DNA of 64,000 bases from Oscillatoria nigro-viridis PCC 7112 (GCF_000317475.1 NC_019763.1:236165-300164), one strand, 5' to 3'; numbered from the stretch's first letter, positions 1 to 11,600 are shown. Notes: generated from the letters alone by a model not told the origin. Translations and numbers: made by a program.

Positions 1-2
1 CT

Positions 3-1109
3 AATTTGCTCAAATTTCCCTGTTTTAAAACTTCGGCAGTTCCCGGCAATAAGAGCTTCACCTATGAACAAATAAAATCTATGGTTGGGGCAGCCCATGA
101 AGTTTACGATTACACGAACCCTATTCCTTATCAGCCTGTAGAGAAAGTTACCTATGATAACCCATTTGAGGCGAGCGCCTCATCGCCTATCAATCAATCG
201 TCACCAGATATTGATGAGGCACTTTCCCAGCGTTACGAACACCTTCTCTACTGGCTATCTACCCTTGGTAGCGGAACGTGGGAATCCTTCAAAAAAGCCT
301 GCGATGCTCTGAGACTTGAGGAACCAAAACGCATTTTACGGAGGCTTAGGTTGCTTGGGCATATTGAGTCTTCTTCAGACGGTACACGATGGTCTATGGC
401 TCCTACAGCCCTCGTTAAGATTAAATCAGACTCTCCAGAATATCTTCTTTGCGGTCAACGCAGCATCAAGTTGCTGAAGGAGTTGGAAAAATATACAGAT
501 ATAATTTCCAGTCACCAATCAAGAAGAGACGCACCGCCTTGCCTTCGTCTCAATTTGAGTGACTTTAATATAATTACAAGCCAGTTTTCTATCCTTTATG
601 CTGGGGAAGTATCGAGCCGACTTGCTGAAATTATACCCAATATTGACATTTGGATGCAGAATCTCAGAAGCTTGCAAGGAATTGTGCCGAGTATATACGA
701 GTGGAAGCGCTTTGATGGTAATGATTTTGTTAGCTGTATCTCTCCCAATCAAACAGGTATGTACCAGATGTGGAGGATAGAGGAGAGCGATCGTCCTGGC
801 TATACACTCTTTTATGACCAAGAAAGCGCTAGTTGGCGACAGGGCGACTGGTATGGTCTACGATTTTTAGCGTTGCAGCACAGTGGCTTTGAATGTATTG
901 CACGTTACGATCGCGCGATCGGGCGTTTAGCAATACCTGTCTCCCAGCGTTGGCCTGAAATTTACGAACGTGCGCTAGTGCTAGCATCTGGACAACTCCC
1001 GACTTATCAAAACTCCTGGCTCGTGTACGAGAACGTGCCGATGGAAGTAATCTCTCTGCTAACTGATAAACTTAATGTAAAGTGCTCAGAGGTACCTGCC
1101 AGTGCATGA
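3..1109 (+). CDS. Winged-helix-like protein of the defence-type island (5' end outside window)
   Basis: The reading frame is open to the left edge, so the N-terminus is probably missing; the TTG at 6 is only the first usable codon. At least 367 residues are visible. Residues about 75-135 read as a small alpha-helical/winged-helix module (RYEHLLYWLSTLGSGTW, then RRLRLLGHIE and a W-containing turn), a pattern common in DNA-binding helper proteins. The remainder, rich in Trp and Tyr, resembles nothing I can name. Its stop overlaps the GTG start of the giant helicase by 8 bp, so the two are almost certainly co-translated and act together. The function is unknown; a DNA-recognition or adaptor role is inferred from context only. 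Confidence 0.75.
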   Translation, partial: NLLKFPCFKTSAVPGNKSFTYEQIKSMVGAAHEVYDYTNPIPYQPVEKVTYDNPFEASASSPINQSSPDIDEALSQRYEHLLYWLSTLGSGTWESFKKACDALRLEEPKRILRRLRLLGHIESSSDGTRWSMAPTALVKIKSDSPEYLLCGQRSIKLLKELEKYTDIISSHQSRRDAPPCLRLNLSDFNIITSQFSILYAGEVSSRLAEIIPNIDIWMQNLRSLQGIVPSIYEWKRFDGNDFVSCISPNQTGMYQMWRIEESDRPGYTLFYDQESASWRQGDWYGLRFLALQHSGFECIARYDRAIGRLAIPVSQRWPEIYERALVLASGQLPTYQNSWLVYENVPMEVISLLTDKLNVKCSEVPASA

Positions 1110-4100
1110 CTTAGTTGGGGCGTATCAAAGACTAGATCGCATCTATCAGCTATATATCAAAAGTGCTTTTCCCCTGCGTTACCGCGCTTTGGCTGATGAA
1201 CGCGATCGCATCCTCCAGAAACCAGGCACCTTGAGTCAGCCTCCTTTAGTTGAGCCTGTCCCTATTTATCCATCATCAGGGATGAATTTGTCAGCCGCAG
1301 CCAATCAACTGCCCTCCGAATACCACAACTTGGCAGAACTTGGGCAAATGATTTTCGATCCGGGAGTCCAGCTTTACCGACACCAATGGGAAAGCCTGCG
1401 GGAAGTGCTAGTCAACCAAAAAGATTTAGTTGTGACTACTGGTACGGGTTCCGGTAAAACCGAATGTTTCCTGTTACCACTACTAGCACAGTTAGCGAGG
1501 GAATCGAGCACTTGGTCAGCTAATCCTCCAACGCTAAATAATTATGGCTGGTGGAATGGCAATGGAAACCGAGTATCTCAATTGGCGCACACCCAGCGAC
1601 CAAAAGCCCTCCGCGCCCTAATTCTTTATCCCCTCAATGCCTTAGTTGAAGACCAATTGCGCCGGCTGAGAAAAGCACTGGAAGCACCCTCAGTACATCA
1701 GTGGTTAGATCAAAATAGAGGCAGAAACCGAATTACTTTCGGTCGTTATACGGGACAAACGCCAGTTTCAGGGATACAAAAAGACGAGAGCATCAAACGA
1801 CTGAGGAACGAATTAAGGGAGATTGAACAGGAGCGGCAAAAGATAGAAACGGCTATCCAAAACAATCCGTCTCTACTTCATGATATGCCCGATTTGCCTT
1901 ACTACTTCCCGCGACTTGATGGCGGCGAGATGTGGTCTCGCTGGGATATGCAAGATAGTCCGCCGGATATTTTAATTACTAATTATTCGATGCTCAACAT
2001 TATGATGATGCGGAGTATCGAAAACAATATTTTTGATGAAACTTGTAATTGGTTGGCAAGCAACCCAAATAACCAATTTTTCCTAATTATTGACGAACTT
2101 CATGCTTATCGGGGTACGCCGGGAACAGAGGTTGCCTATATTCTGCGATTGTTGTATTCGCGTTTGGGATTGACACCCGACTCGCCGCAACTGCGGATAT
2201 TGACGACGACAGCTAGCCTTGAAGAAAATCAACAGGGCAAAGATTTCCTGCGCGAATTTTTTGGACGCGATAATTTTGCCTTCATCACGGGGCAACAAAC
2301 ACCACCTACTTCTGGGGAGCGATTCAATCTTTCTTCGTATCAGTATCAAAGTGCTTTTGCCCAGTTTGCTCAGTCAGTACAAGCTGATCCATTGCAGGAA
2401 ATGCAACCGCCCGATTCAGCATCAAATCAGGTGCGGGATGCTATGTCTAATTTGGCGGTGCAACTGGGACAGCCAGTGGCCTCAGGACTAAGTGCCGAAC
2501 AACATCTTGGCGAAGCTCTGGCTACTGTAGGTGCTGCCGCTGCACTGAGGGATGCTTGCCGAGAAATCGATCGTCTGCTTAACCCAAATAATCCTAATCC
2601 TACAGTTCGAGCTGCGAAAGTTAGAGACCCAGATAACTCAAATAATCCCACAGATTTAGACCGTCAAATTTTCTCTGGTGCGGCGACTAATGGTTTGGTA
2701 TCTGATGCGATGCGCGGACTGCTTCTAGCACTGGGAATGTCTCAACGAGTAAGTACAGGGCGATCGCCCCAACCTGTACGCGGTCATCTATTCTTTCACA
2801 ACCTGCAAAACTTATGGGCTTGCTGTAACCCTGACTGTACCGACGATTCAGCAGTCGATCGCACTATCAGGAATAACGATCCGAATCCTCCGACTGTTGG
2901 TGCAATTCATGCCACTCATTGCCTTAGCTGCTCCTGTGGTTCTCGTGTTTTGGATTTAATTATTTGTGAAGTTTGTGGAGAAGTTTTTGTTGGCGGTTAC
3001 AGAGCTACTCGACGGATAGGCAACACGAATATAGAAATTCTTACACCAGATCAACCCGATTTAGAGGGAATCCCTGACCGTATTACTCTTAATCAACGCT
3101 ACGGAAATTATAGAGTTTTTTGGCCTTTGCCTGGAGAGACACCTGTTTGGGATACGCAGCCACAAGACCCAGAATGGACGCTTGACAAGATAAAACGAAA
3201 ATGGGTTCGCGCCAAGCTGAACCGGAGTACAGGCGCGATCGCACAGAATAACGCTCAACCACAAGCAGAGGAAATACCGGGGTGGCTGTATCAAGTGGTT
3301 GGCAATCATCCAGAAGAACGAGCATTGCCAAGTAAATGTCCTCGCTGTGATGCTGACTATGGAAAACGAGACAAATTTCCTACTCCCCTGCGTTTCCACC
3401 GCACCGGATTTCAAAAAGCTTGTCAGGTACTTGCTAGTGGACTCCTGAGAGAAATGCCATCACAACAAAGCCCTACAGGAGCTTCATCTCGCAAGTTAGT
3501 TATCTTCTCCGATAGCCGCCAGGATGCGGCGAAGTTGGCAGCGGGAATGGAGCGAGATCATTATCGCGATATGGCGCGGATGTTGTTGATTCAGTCTTTC
3601 CAAGATTACTGGAATGATCTTGTAGCCTTTCTCCGCATCACTTGTACGAATAACCAAGCAGCACTGGCTAGATTACAGGCTTTAAATCCCAATCTTCATG
3701 CTGCGGTAACATCATCCAGTTGCCTAGACGATATGGAAAGGCGCAACCGATTTGGTAATGCCTATTCTACCCAGGTAAATGAAGCTGTTTCCTGGGTGAT
3801 GGATTCACCCCCATTCAACCCGCAAGCTCGCAACCAATGGCTTGATTTACTCCAGCGCTACCCACAGCGAATTCTTCTTTTAGATTTGCGACGAACAGTT
3901 AGAGATAAGCTACTAGAATACGGGATTTGTCCGGGGGGAACGGATTTTAAGGCTTTAAAATATTCACTTGGACAAGGAAACGGTCAAAATTGGCAACCTT
4001 GGTTTGATTGTTATCACTGGGGAAGCAATTCAGTCACACCAATTGTCTCTCCCACACCGCAACAGAGCAATCACATTAATCGGTTAGAGGATTTGCTAAC

Positions 4101-6888
4101 CGCTGAGTTGATGTACGCTATTTTCCCACACATAGCTCGGACAATTGAAGGACTCGGACAGGGTTGGGTTAGCTATCAACCTCAAGGGAACCCAACACCT
4201 AATCTGATTCAAGCAACTGAGGCAGTTATTCGACAATTAGGGACTCGGAAATTGCACCGCTATTTCCCTTATTTCCGCCTGGGGACTGACTCAAATTTAT
4301 CAAATTTTGCTCAACGTTATATTACAAAAACGAGTTTAGCACCAGCCGATATCCAGCAACAATTAATCCAGTCACACGTTGGCATACCTAGCGGTGGAGG
4401 ACTTGCACTCGATCCCGATCGCCTCTATCTCGTTCTACCACCAGCAGCCAATCCTGATGGTTTGCGTCCGGGATTCCGTTGTCCCCAATGCAATGCTTTC
4501 TTTCTTCAACCTGCGGCTGGAGTTTGCCCCGAATGTAACAGCGATCGCCGTTCTAACAATCCCAATTTTTCCACCATTCAACTGATACCCGGAGAGACAA
4601 CAAGCGACTTTGATTACTATACCTATCTTTCAGAGCAATCAGGTCAACCTTTCCGCATGAATGCCGAGGAATTAACGGGTCAAACTGACAAGAAAGAGCG
4701 AACTAAGCGTCAGCGCTGGTTTCAAGACATTTTTATTAATGACGAGAACGGACGGGTTCAGGGAATCAATTTACTGAGCGTAACAACGACAATGGAAGCA
4801 GGGGTTGATATTGGTGCACTCCTAGCAGTAATGATGGCAAATATGCCACCACGCCGATTTAATTATCAACAGCGGGTAGGTCGTGCTGGCAGACGTTCTG
4901 CGGGAGTTTCATTAGCTGTTACCTTCTGTCGAGGCAGAAGCCACGATGACTTTTACTTTCAGCGTCCTGAAAGTATTACAGGGGACGCACCCCCACCGCC
5001 TTATGTTGATATGAAGAGTCAAGAAATTTTTCAGCGCGTCCTCAGAAAAGAGGTGTTAAGGCAAGCTTTCACAGACACGGGAATCACTGCGTCTTTAGGT
5101 GGGACTGACAACGTACACGGTGAGTTTGGTGATGTTGCTAATTGGCCTAATTATGAAGTAGCGATCGCAGGTTGGTTAAACAATCCAGCCAATGAACCGA
5201 AGATTTTGTCAGTTTTAGATATTTTGCGGGTGCAAACAACATTACCGAATGCTAGTAATTCTCAAATGTTGAATTATCTCCGCGATCAACTGATCTCCGA
5301 CATTCAAACTGAAGTCAATGACTCTACATACACTCAGAATGCACTGAGCGAACGTCTGGCAAACGCGGGGTTATTGCCGATGTTTGGCTTCCCGACGCGG
5401 GTGCGTTTACTTTACACGCGCTGGCCGTCACCTGGCGCTCAATGGCCACCAGAGACGGGAATAGTCGATCGCAACCTTGATGTGGCTATCAGCCAATTTG
5501 CACCCGGCTCTGAGACTGTCAAAGATAAGGCGGTTCACACTGCCTGTGGTGTAGTTGAATTATATCCTCAAGGCAACACAATTGCTTCAGATTCAGGGTT
5601 TGCCCCTGCACTACCAAATGGCAACCAATCTCTCGGACTTTGTAGTAACTGTCAAGCGGTAATGTACCCGCACATAATCTTAAATCAACCACTACCGGGC
5701 GGTCAAACACCGCCAACAACTCAATGTCCAGTTTGCGGTGTAAATGATGCGATGCGTTGCATTGATGCCAGGGAACCCAAGGCATTTTTTACAGACTTGC
5801 AACCAGAGGACTTTGATGGGCAATTTGAGTGGCAACCGCGATCAACACGACCTTCTTTGAGTATCCCTCCGAATGATGATGGCAGGCGTGCAAATAATGG
5901 CACGCCTGCATTTGTCCTTAATGCTTCTGTATCTGCATTCAATGACACTATCATTTCGGTTAATGATAATGGTGGCGAGGGGGGATTCGACTTTCAGCAG
6001 GCAACTGTTTTTGGACGGCAGAAACCCGGAGCTTATACTGTGTCTTCTAACCCGAATAGCCTGGTTGGTACGTCTGGACTTGCCTACCGAGTAGCGTTAT
6101 TGTCTCGTCGAAAAACCGACATTCTGCTAGTTAATCTCGTGCAATGGCCTAATGGCATATTTGCCACTCCAACTACAGTTGAAGGTCGTGCTGCTTGGTA
6201 TTCTTTTGCGTTCTGGCTGCGGGTAGCGGCTGCTTCTCTGCTTGATGTGGATGCACTTGAGTTGCAGGCTGGTTTTCGTTCATTAGAGCAGAATGGAGCG
6301 ATTATAGGTCAAGCTTTTCTTTGCGATCAATTGGAGAATGGGGCGGGTTATTGTCGGTTTCTAGCCCAACCAGATGAGTTTCAACAACTAATCGATCGGG
6401 CAGATCCAACAATTTCAAACAGCATTGCCTGGAAATGGACGAATCCTCACGAAGAACACGGAAGTAAATGTGATACTTCATGCAATTTGTGTTTGCGGGA
6501 CTATCAAAACCTTGCTTATCACGGGTTATTGGATTGGCGACTGGCTTTAGATATGGCACGATTGGTGTCTAATCCTGCGTCGGCGATCGATCTCAACTCT
6601 TCTTGGGACCATTTCCAGAATCCTTGGCTTAACCTAGTCCAAGGCCCAATTCCTGCTACACTTCAACGCTTGGGTTATGGTGCGTCGGTGCCGTTTGGGA
6701 CTCTCACTGGCTACGTTCACCAGAATGCTCGACGGCGGACAATCAAAATGATTCGACATCCTTTATGGAATGATGACCATCCAGAGTGGATTGCAGCGGT
6801 GGCGAGCGCACATACGCAGTATTCTGGTTATGAGGTGGAGGCTGCCAACCCATTTATGGTTCTCCGGCGACCGGGAGATTGTGCCTAA
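1102..6888 (+). CDS. Giant DExH helicase with zinc ribbons and DUF1998-like C-terminus (DruE/DrmA/DpdJ class)
   Basis: This is a 1928-residue superfamily 2 helicase. Walker A is TGTGSGKTE near residue 115, the motif II form is DELH near 331, motif III is TTASLE, and motifs V/VI are TTTMEAGVDIG near 1230 and QRVGRAGRR near 1256. Paired Cys ribbons lie near residues 573-632, 747, 1127-1150 and 1514-1545. The C-terminus near 1788 has a Cys cluster (KCDTSCNLCL) typical of DUF1998/MZB-type modules. Length and architecture match Druantia DruE and are longer than usual DISARM DrmA or Dpd DpdJ. The GTG start at 1102 follows AGAGG. In those systems this class is the DNA-translocating restriction component, so anti-phage or anti-plasmid DNA processing is inferred. 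The precise family cannot be fixed without an HMM search. Confidence 0.9.
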   Translation: MHDLVGAYQRLDRIYQLYIKSAFPLRYRALADERDRILQKPGTLSQPPLVEPVPIYPSSGMNLSAAANQLPSEYHNLAELGQMIFDPGVQLYRHQWESLREVLVNQKDLVVTTGTGSGKTECFLLPLLAQLARESSTWSANPPTLNNYGWWNGNGNRVSQLAHTQRPKALRALILYPLNALVEDQLRRLRKALEAPSVHQWLDQNRGRNRITFGRYTGQTPVSGIQKDESIKRLRNELREIEQERQKIETAIQNNPSLLHDMPDLPYYFPRLDGGEMWSRWDMQDSPPDILITNYSMLNIMMMRSIENNIFDETCNWLASNPNNQFFLIIDELHAYRGTPGTEVAYILRLLYSRLGLTPDSPQLRILTTTASLEENQQGKDFLREFFGRDNFAFITGQQTPPTSGERFNLSSYQYQSAFAQFAQSVQADPLQEMQPPDSASNQVRDAMSNLAVQLGQPVASGLSAEQHLGEALATVGAAAALRDACREIDRLLNPNNPNPTVRAAKVRDPDNSNNPTDLDRQIFSGAATNGLVSDAMRGLLLALGMSQRVSTGRSPQPVRGHLFFHNLQNLWACCNPDCTDDSAVDRTIRNNDPNPPTVGAIHATHCLSCSCGSRVLDLIICEVCGEVFVGGYRATRRIGNTNIEILTPDQPDLEGIPDRITLNQRYGNYRVFWPLPGETPVWDTQPQDPEWTLDKIKRKWVRAKLNRSTGAIAQNNAQPQAEEIPGWLYQVVGNHPEERALPSKCPRCDADYGKRDKFPTPLRFHRTGFQKACQVLASGLLREMPSQQSPTGASSRKLVIFSDSRQDAAKLAAGMERDHYRDMARMLLIQSFQDYWNDLVAFLRITCTNNQAALARLQALNPNLHAAVTSSSCLDDMERRNRFGNAYSTQVNEAVSWVMDSPPFNPQARNQWLDLLQRYPQRILLLDLRRTVRDKLLEYGICPGGTDFKALKYSLGQGNGQNWQPWFDCYHWGSNSVTPIVSPTPQQSNHINRLEDLLTAELMYAIFPHIARTIEGLGQGWVSYQPQGNPTPNLIQATEAVIRQLGTRKLHRYFPYFRLGTDSNLSNFAQRYITKTSLAPADIQQQLIQSHVGIPSGGGLALDPDRLYLVLPPAANPDGLRPGFRCPQCNAFFLQPAAGVCPECNSDRRSNNPNFSTIQLIPGETTSDFDYYTYLSEQSGQPFRMNAEELTGQTDKKERTKRQRWFQDIFINDENGRVQGINLLSVTTTMEAGVDIGALLAVMMANMPPRRFNYQQRVGRAGRRSAGVSLAVTFCRGRSHDDFYFQRPESITGDAPPPPYVDMKSQEIFQRVLRKEVLRQAFTDTGITASLGGTDNVHGEFGDVANWPNYEVAIAGWLNNPANEPKILSVLDILRVQTTLPNASNSQMLNYLRDQLISDIQTEVNDSTYTQNALSERLANAGLLPMFGFPTRVRLLYTRWPSPGAQWPPETGIVDRNLDVAISQFAPGSETVKDKAVHTACGVVELYPQGNTIASDSGFAPALPNGNQSLGLCSNCQAVMYPHIILNQPLPGGQTPPTTQCPVCGVNDAMRCIDAREPKAFFTDLQPEDFDGQFEWQPRSTRPSLSIPPNDDGRRANNGTPAFVLNASVSAFNDTIISVNDNGGEGGFDFQQATVFGRQKPGAYTVSSNPNSLVGTSGLAYRVALLSRRKTDILLVNLVQWPNGIFATPTTVEGRAAWYSFAFWLRVAAASLLDVDALELQAGFRSLEQNGAIIGQAFLCDQLENGAGYCRFLAQPDEFQQLIDRADPTISNSIAWKWTNPHEEHGSKCDTSCNLCLRDYQNLAYHGLLDWRLALDMARLVSNPASAIDLNSSWDHFQNPWLNLVQGPIPATLQRLGYGASVPFGTLTGYVHQNARRRTIKMIRHPLWNDDHPEWIAAVASAHTQYSGYEVEAANPFMVLRRPGDCA

Positions 6889-6975
6889 TGTTGTTGAAAA
6901 ATACCAAGGATTCGGTAAGATGATTACTCTGCTTTTAAATGTTGGCGTAAATAATTAAAATAGAATTAGCACTTG

Positions 6976-7389
6976 ATGCCTTGGTCTGAAAACCTCCCTG
7001 ATGGATGCCCACCTGAAAATGCTCACCCAGTCGCAGGTTCGGTGTATCGCTTTGTTGATAAAGATCCCCCACAGCTAGAGGATTTTCTTTCGTGGCGCGA
7101 AATGAATCCAAGTGAGCCTTGCCCTAAAGGTTTAACGGAATGTCAAACTTGTGGTCTTTCTGTGTTTACTACAGAAGAAGGTGTCTGCACTGCTCTTCGC
7201 AGAAAACCTTTCCTTCGCGAGAAGAAAGTTGCCTTGGGACATCTAAGCCCCGATTTAGATTTAGGAGTAATACAGAATACCCCTGCAAAAGGAACAGGCA
7301 AAAATCACCATACTTGGTGGTTCCCTGAGAATACTGAAGCCTGGAAAGAGTTTCAAATTGTTACTATCACTTGCCCCAATACTGAATGA
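6976..7389 (+). CDS. Small unknown protein with conserved-looking Cys and Trp residues
   Basis: The product is 137 residues from ATG 6976 (an in-frame TTG lies one codon earlier). It contains DFLSWREMNP, a CPKGLTECQTCG segment (C-x6-C-x2-C) and HHTWWFPE near the C-terminus. The Cys cluster could bind zinc. It has no signal peptide and no membrane segment. It sits 87 bp after the helicase and 9 bp before the next gene, so it looks like part of the same plus-strand transcription unit. I do not recognise the family. An accessory or partner role for the downstream 404-residue protein is inferred from spacing. Confidence 0.7.
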   Translation: MPWSENLPDGCPPENAHPVAGSVYRFVDKDPPQLEDFLSWREMNPSEPCPKGLTECQTCGLSVFTTEEGVCTALRRKPFLREKKVALGHLSPDLDLGVIQNTPAKGTGKNHHTWWFPENTEAWKEFQIVTITCPNTE

Positions 7390-7398
7390 GGCATATTT

Positions 7399-8613
7399 AT
7401 GAGACTTCTTCCACAATCGACTCATTTAGGGAAATTGGAATTGATCGAGGTGTATGAATATTACGATACGCCCTGCCTTTTTTCGTGTCGGAATATATCA
7501 GGACATCTATTCATTGCTATTTTGTACTCTCAAACAAAAAAATTGGAAAAATGGCTTTATGTCTCTATGTCTAAACGTAGATTTGAAAATATCCGGGCTG
7601 GCTTGATTGATATACGAAATGCTTTTTTAAATTCAGAAGATGGCTTTGTTTATGAAGTAATCATCAACTCAGATGATAGCCCTGATAAAGTTGAAATTAT
7701 CTGGTGTGAAAATCTAATTGACGATTGGTTACCTATGCCCAATGAATTTATTGAGGTAGGCAACGAATTACCTCTCATTTGGGAAGTAAAAGATGCACCT
7801 CGCACTGCAATACAAATTCAACGAGAAACTCTTAACCTGACCTTTCAATTTCCTACCCCGAATCCAACTGAAGCCCCTGTAGCATTTTTGGGAAGAATTT
7901 TAGAATCTGTACAAAGTGTCTTTAATGCTCTTGGTCAAGCAATAGATGGTACACCGACTCCAACAGGAATGATACCTCGTTCAATTACTGAAAAAACACA
8001 GTTAACTGTACTAGGAACTTTCCCGGGTTCTTTTGGCATAGAACTAGCAACCTTACCTGAAGGAATAGAAAAAGACAACGCTAATTATTTAGTGGAAATT
8101 GCTCTTAACGAATTTTTGGAATTGGTTAAAATGAGTGGTAATCCTGAAGATAACGCAGATATTTTACGTCAGAAACTCTGGACATTGAAAAGTAGAGTAG
8201 CTTCGGGATATAGAGATTTTCTATTGAATTTATCTAAATCTGAAACTAATCTTCGTTTTAACTGGGGTTCCCCTAATCATGAACGAGGAGGTTCTGTTGA
8301 ATTACCCCTTTCATCTATAAAAAAAGCTTTAAAAGTTATTAGTAGAACTGAAGATGAAACAGTAAGAGAGTATGAAATTATTGGCAAACTAATTGGATTG
8401 AATATCAGGACTAAAAGTTATGAAATTTTGGCTAATGAAACTAACAAGAAATACTTAGGGCGTATTATTGATGAAGCTATACCTAGAGTTAAAACAGCAA
8501 CTCTAAGTGAGATTTACTTTTCAACTATTCGGGAAGTTAAGGAAATATCACCTACTATCCCAGAGGGAAAACTGAAATATAAACTTGTGGCTCTACATCC
8601 TCACAGAAGTTAA
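7399..8613 (+). CDS. DUF6575-like protein of the defence-type island
   Basis: The product is 404 residues from ATG 7399 behind a short GAGG-type site. The N-terminal 115 residues (LGKLELIEVYEYYDTPCLF, then WLYVSMSKRRF and an acidic stretch) fit my recollection of the domain NCBI calls DUF6575; this name is tentative. The C-terminal half is charged and helical, with no catalytic motif I can identify. It ends 64 bp before the convergent ATPase gene. Codon use is more AT-rich than in the helicase, hinting at a separate history. Proteins of this kind are found beside defence genes, but a function is not known to me. Confidence 0.7.
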   Translation: MRLLPQSTHLGKLELIEVYEYYDTPCLFSCRNISGHLFIAILYSQTKKLEKWLYVSMSKRRFENIRAGLIDIRNAFLNSEDGFVYEVIINSDDSPDKVEIIWCENLIDDWLPMPNEFIEVGNELPLIWEVKDAPRTAIQIQRETLNLTFQFPTPNPTEAPVAFLGRILESVQSVFNALGQAIDGTPTPTGMIPRSITEKTQLTVLGTFPGSFGIELATLPEGIEKDNANYLVEIALNEFLELVKMSGNPEDNADILRQKLWTLKSRVASGYRDFLLNLSKSETNLRFNWGSPNHERGGSVELPLSSIKKALKVISRTEDETVREYEIIGKLIGLNIRTKSYEILANETNKKYLGRIIDEAIPRVKTATLSEIYFSTIREVKEISPTIPEGKLKYKLVALHPHRS

Positions 8614-8677
8614 GATATGAGCCTAACAGACTGTAAATAAAAGTAGTTTAGAAGTCGAAGTATATACTATTTAAAAA

Positions 8678-11600
8678 TTAATCGCGGCGGCGAAGGATAA
8701 TCTCTAGATGTCCCTTTTTGTACAAAGTCTTTAAGAGTTCCCATACCTCCTGATTATGTGGCAAATTTTGACGAAGTTGGCTAATGGCGATCGCACTGTT
8801 GTCAGAGCTAATGGCATTTAAAAGCTGTCTTTCTTCCTCCTGAAGGCTTTCATCTCTTTTAAAATGAATTTCTTTCAATTTATCCTGAAGAACCTGACCG
8901 TATTCAAAAATAGATTTGAGTTGGGTTATTCGTTCTTCAAGGTTGGTTAAGTTGTCGATCGCAGATCGCAACTGTTCTCTTTGTAATGATAGCTGTGTTT
9001 TTAAATCAGTGAGTTGACTCAAAAACTCTGTCATATCGTGGTCGCGTTCTTGGGAAATAAAGGAAAAATCACGCTCCAATTGCTCCCATTCTGAAACCAA
9101 ACCTTCGCAGAATTTTTGCAAAATTTCCCACAAAACTCCTTTCATAATCTGGTAAGATCCATCCCGGTCTTCATCATCAAATTTGCATCTATTTTTCAAA
9201 GGAGATTCATTAATTGAAATTAGATCCAGTAAGACTTCGTAACGACTAAGCATTTGCTCGAAAGCCTCTCGACGCGAGCGCTGTTCACCATTAATTTCCT
9301 CTTCAAGTTCAACCAAAGGTTGTTGCAGTAAATCGTACTGTCTAAAACTCTCAAGCTGATTGTTGCTAAAATGCTTAACAACCCGGTCAACAAAGTCATC
9401 ATCATAACGCATCAAGCGAACTGGGTCTTTATTCAAATTCTCTCGTAACATCTGTGCTCGATTTAGAATAATCCGCCACTTCTCTAAACCATCTACCAAC
9501 TCCTCAAGCCTTAATTTAGTGGTTTCGTAAGTTAGCAAAAACTGCTGACAATGCTTTAGCTGATGATGCAATGCAAGTATATCAATTTCATTTACTTTAA
9601 GCGAACTAGCTAGGCTTTGGCAATCTTTATCTAGCTGATTTACTTGCCTTTCCAAAATTATCCGGTAGTCATTGAGACAAGATTCTAGGCCACTATCACT
9701 CTCAATCATTTGACTAATTTTAGAAGCATTCAAGTCTAGGGTAAATTTTTCTAGCCTGAGTTTAATTCCACGCAGTTCTTTTTGCAGGGTTGAGCGCCTC
9801 TCAATGCAAAAATTTTCTAGAAGCTCCCGTTCGGCTTGGATATTTCTATGAACTTGATCGAGAGCTACCTCAGACTCATGGTTAGCATCAATAATTTTTT
9901 CCTCCTCATTTATCTTTTCATTGATTTCATGTAAAATCGTCTCATCAAAAGTTTCAAGTAACGAAGAAACCCGAACGCGGAGTTCTTTTAATTGAGCATT
10001 TAACTCATCTGGCTCTAATTCCAAACTGGCTTCGCGGATAACATCCGTTGAACGCGCCCACTCTATGTAGCGTCGTCGCTGCAACCATTCAAGAGCTTCT
10101 TGAAACTCGTCTTCAAGATAGCCAAGCAGTTTTACTGCTTTCCATAACTTTGAATACTCTAATGCTTTAACATCTTGGTTTCCCCACGTCGTCTCAACTG
10201 TCTGTGTTCTGCCTTGTGATTGCAGTTTCTCTTTAATAAACGATTCCAAAGGATGTTCTGTAAATTTAACTTGGGAATTTCCTTCTTTCCGTTTTGCAAT
10301 TTTTTCCCCACTCATCAAGCCATGTTGTTTGAAAACTGCTAAAACACTGGGTAGGCTAGAACTTCCCATTTCAAACAATTTTTCAAATTCTTCTTTAGAA
10401 ACTTGATATAACTGACGACCTTTGCGAACAGATAAAGGTATTTTTCCCAAGAGGAACTTATATTTACGTAACGTCGGGTTCAGACTATTATAGAAAGACT
10501 TATAATCGGTAAATAAGGCTTTACATTTTTGATAGAACACTGATTCGATAAGTTTACTGTCTGAGCCATTTACCCCCTTGAGACCCCCAATTTCCCAAGT
10601 TTGAGGCGAAATCGCCGGAAACAGCAATCGCATGGCATACTGGTGACACTCTTGGCGATGGTGTTCTAATCTAGAGCGATCGGCTTTACTGACTTCAGGA
10701 TTTTTGGAGAGCCAGTCTTGAATATAATGAGACAAACTCAGCAGCGTACAAACAGAACATTGTTCGGAAGCCATGACTTTGCGGAGTAAGCCGAAGGATG
10801 TGGGATATTCGCCTTCAAAACTTCGACCTAACTGAAGATGGAAGTCTACTTGATTAGTTCCGGCGATCGCAGTTAAAACTTGTGGGACGACGGTTGCTTT
10901 TCGCTCATAGCTAAAGTAAAACCGCCAATCTAAGTGAGTTTCTTCTGGGGATTGAAACCTCATTAAACCAGATTCTTTACTCCCGACACTGATAACAAGA
11001 GAACGCTTAGGAAAATCCCCATTATATCTTTCTGGAGCCCCATCTAATAAATTAAAAACTCCAAATCTATCCTGCTTCCACTCCCCTTTATAACGCCAAG
11101 ACCAATTGGCTTTCTGACCCGTTCTCGAAACTGGGAAGAGTAAAGAAATAATTTCCGACTTGAAAATTGTTGTAGCCATCTCTTCTTTTTGAGTATCATT
11201 CCACTCTCCAAACCATTGCTGACGAAATCGATTTAAAATTTTATCTACAACTGTGGGAATGCTTGTCTGAAGAAGGGCGACTAAAGCAAAAGTACGCTCA
11301 GTCGGCTGTATAATGTGCAGCCCGTAAAAATTGTCATCTTCTGCTAGTTTTTTCAACTCCTTTAATAGGTGAAATTGTTTAGCTACATTTTCAGAAAGAC
11401 CTGAAGGGAAACCCGCGAGTAGCTTGATTACCTCTCGTCCTTTGGGGTGTTTTGGAAAGGAGATCAACGGCTCCAAAGTTTTGATAGTATTGCTAATTTT
11501 GTGTTGTTCCGTACCATATAACTGTACTTGTCCTTCTAGATAATCCTGAATCAAATCTAAAGGAGTATAGGGATGCTGATTATTTTGGGCAAAATGGACG

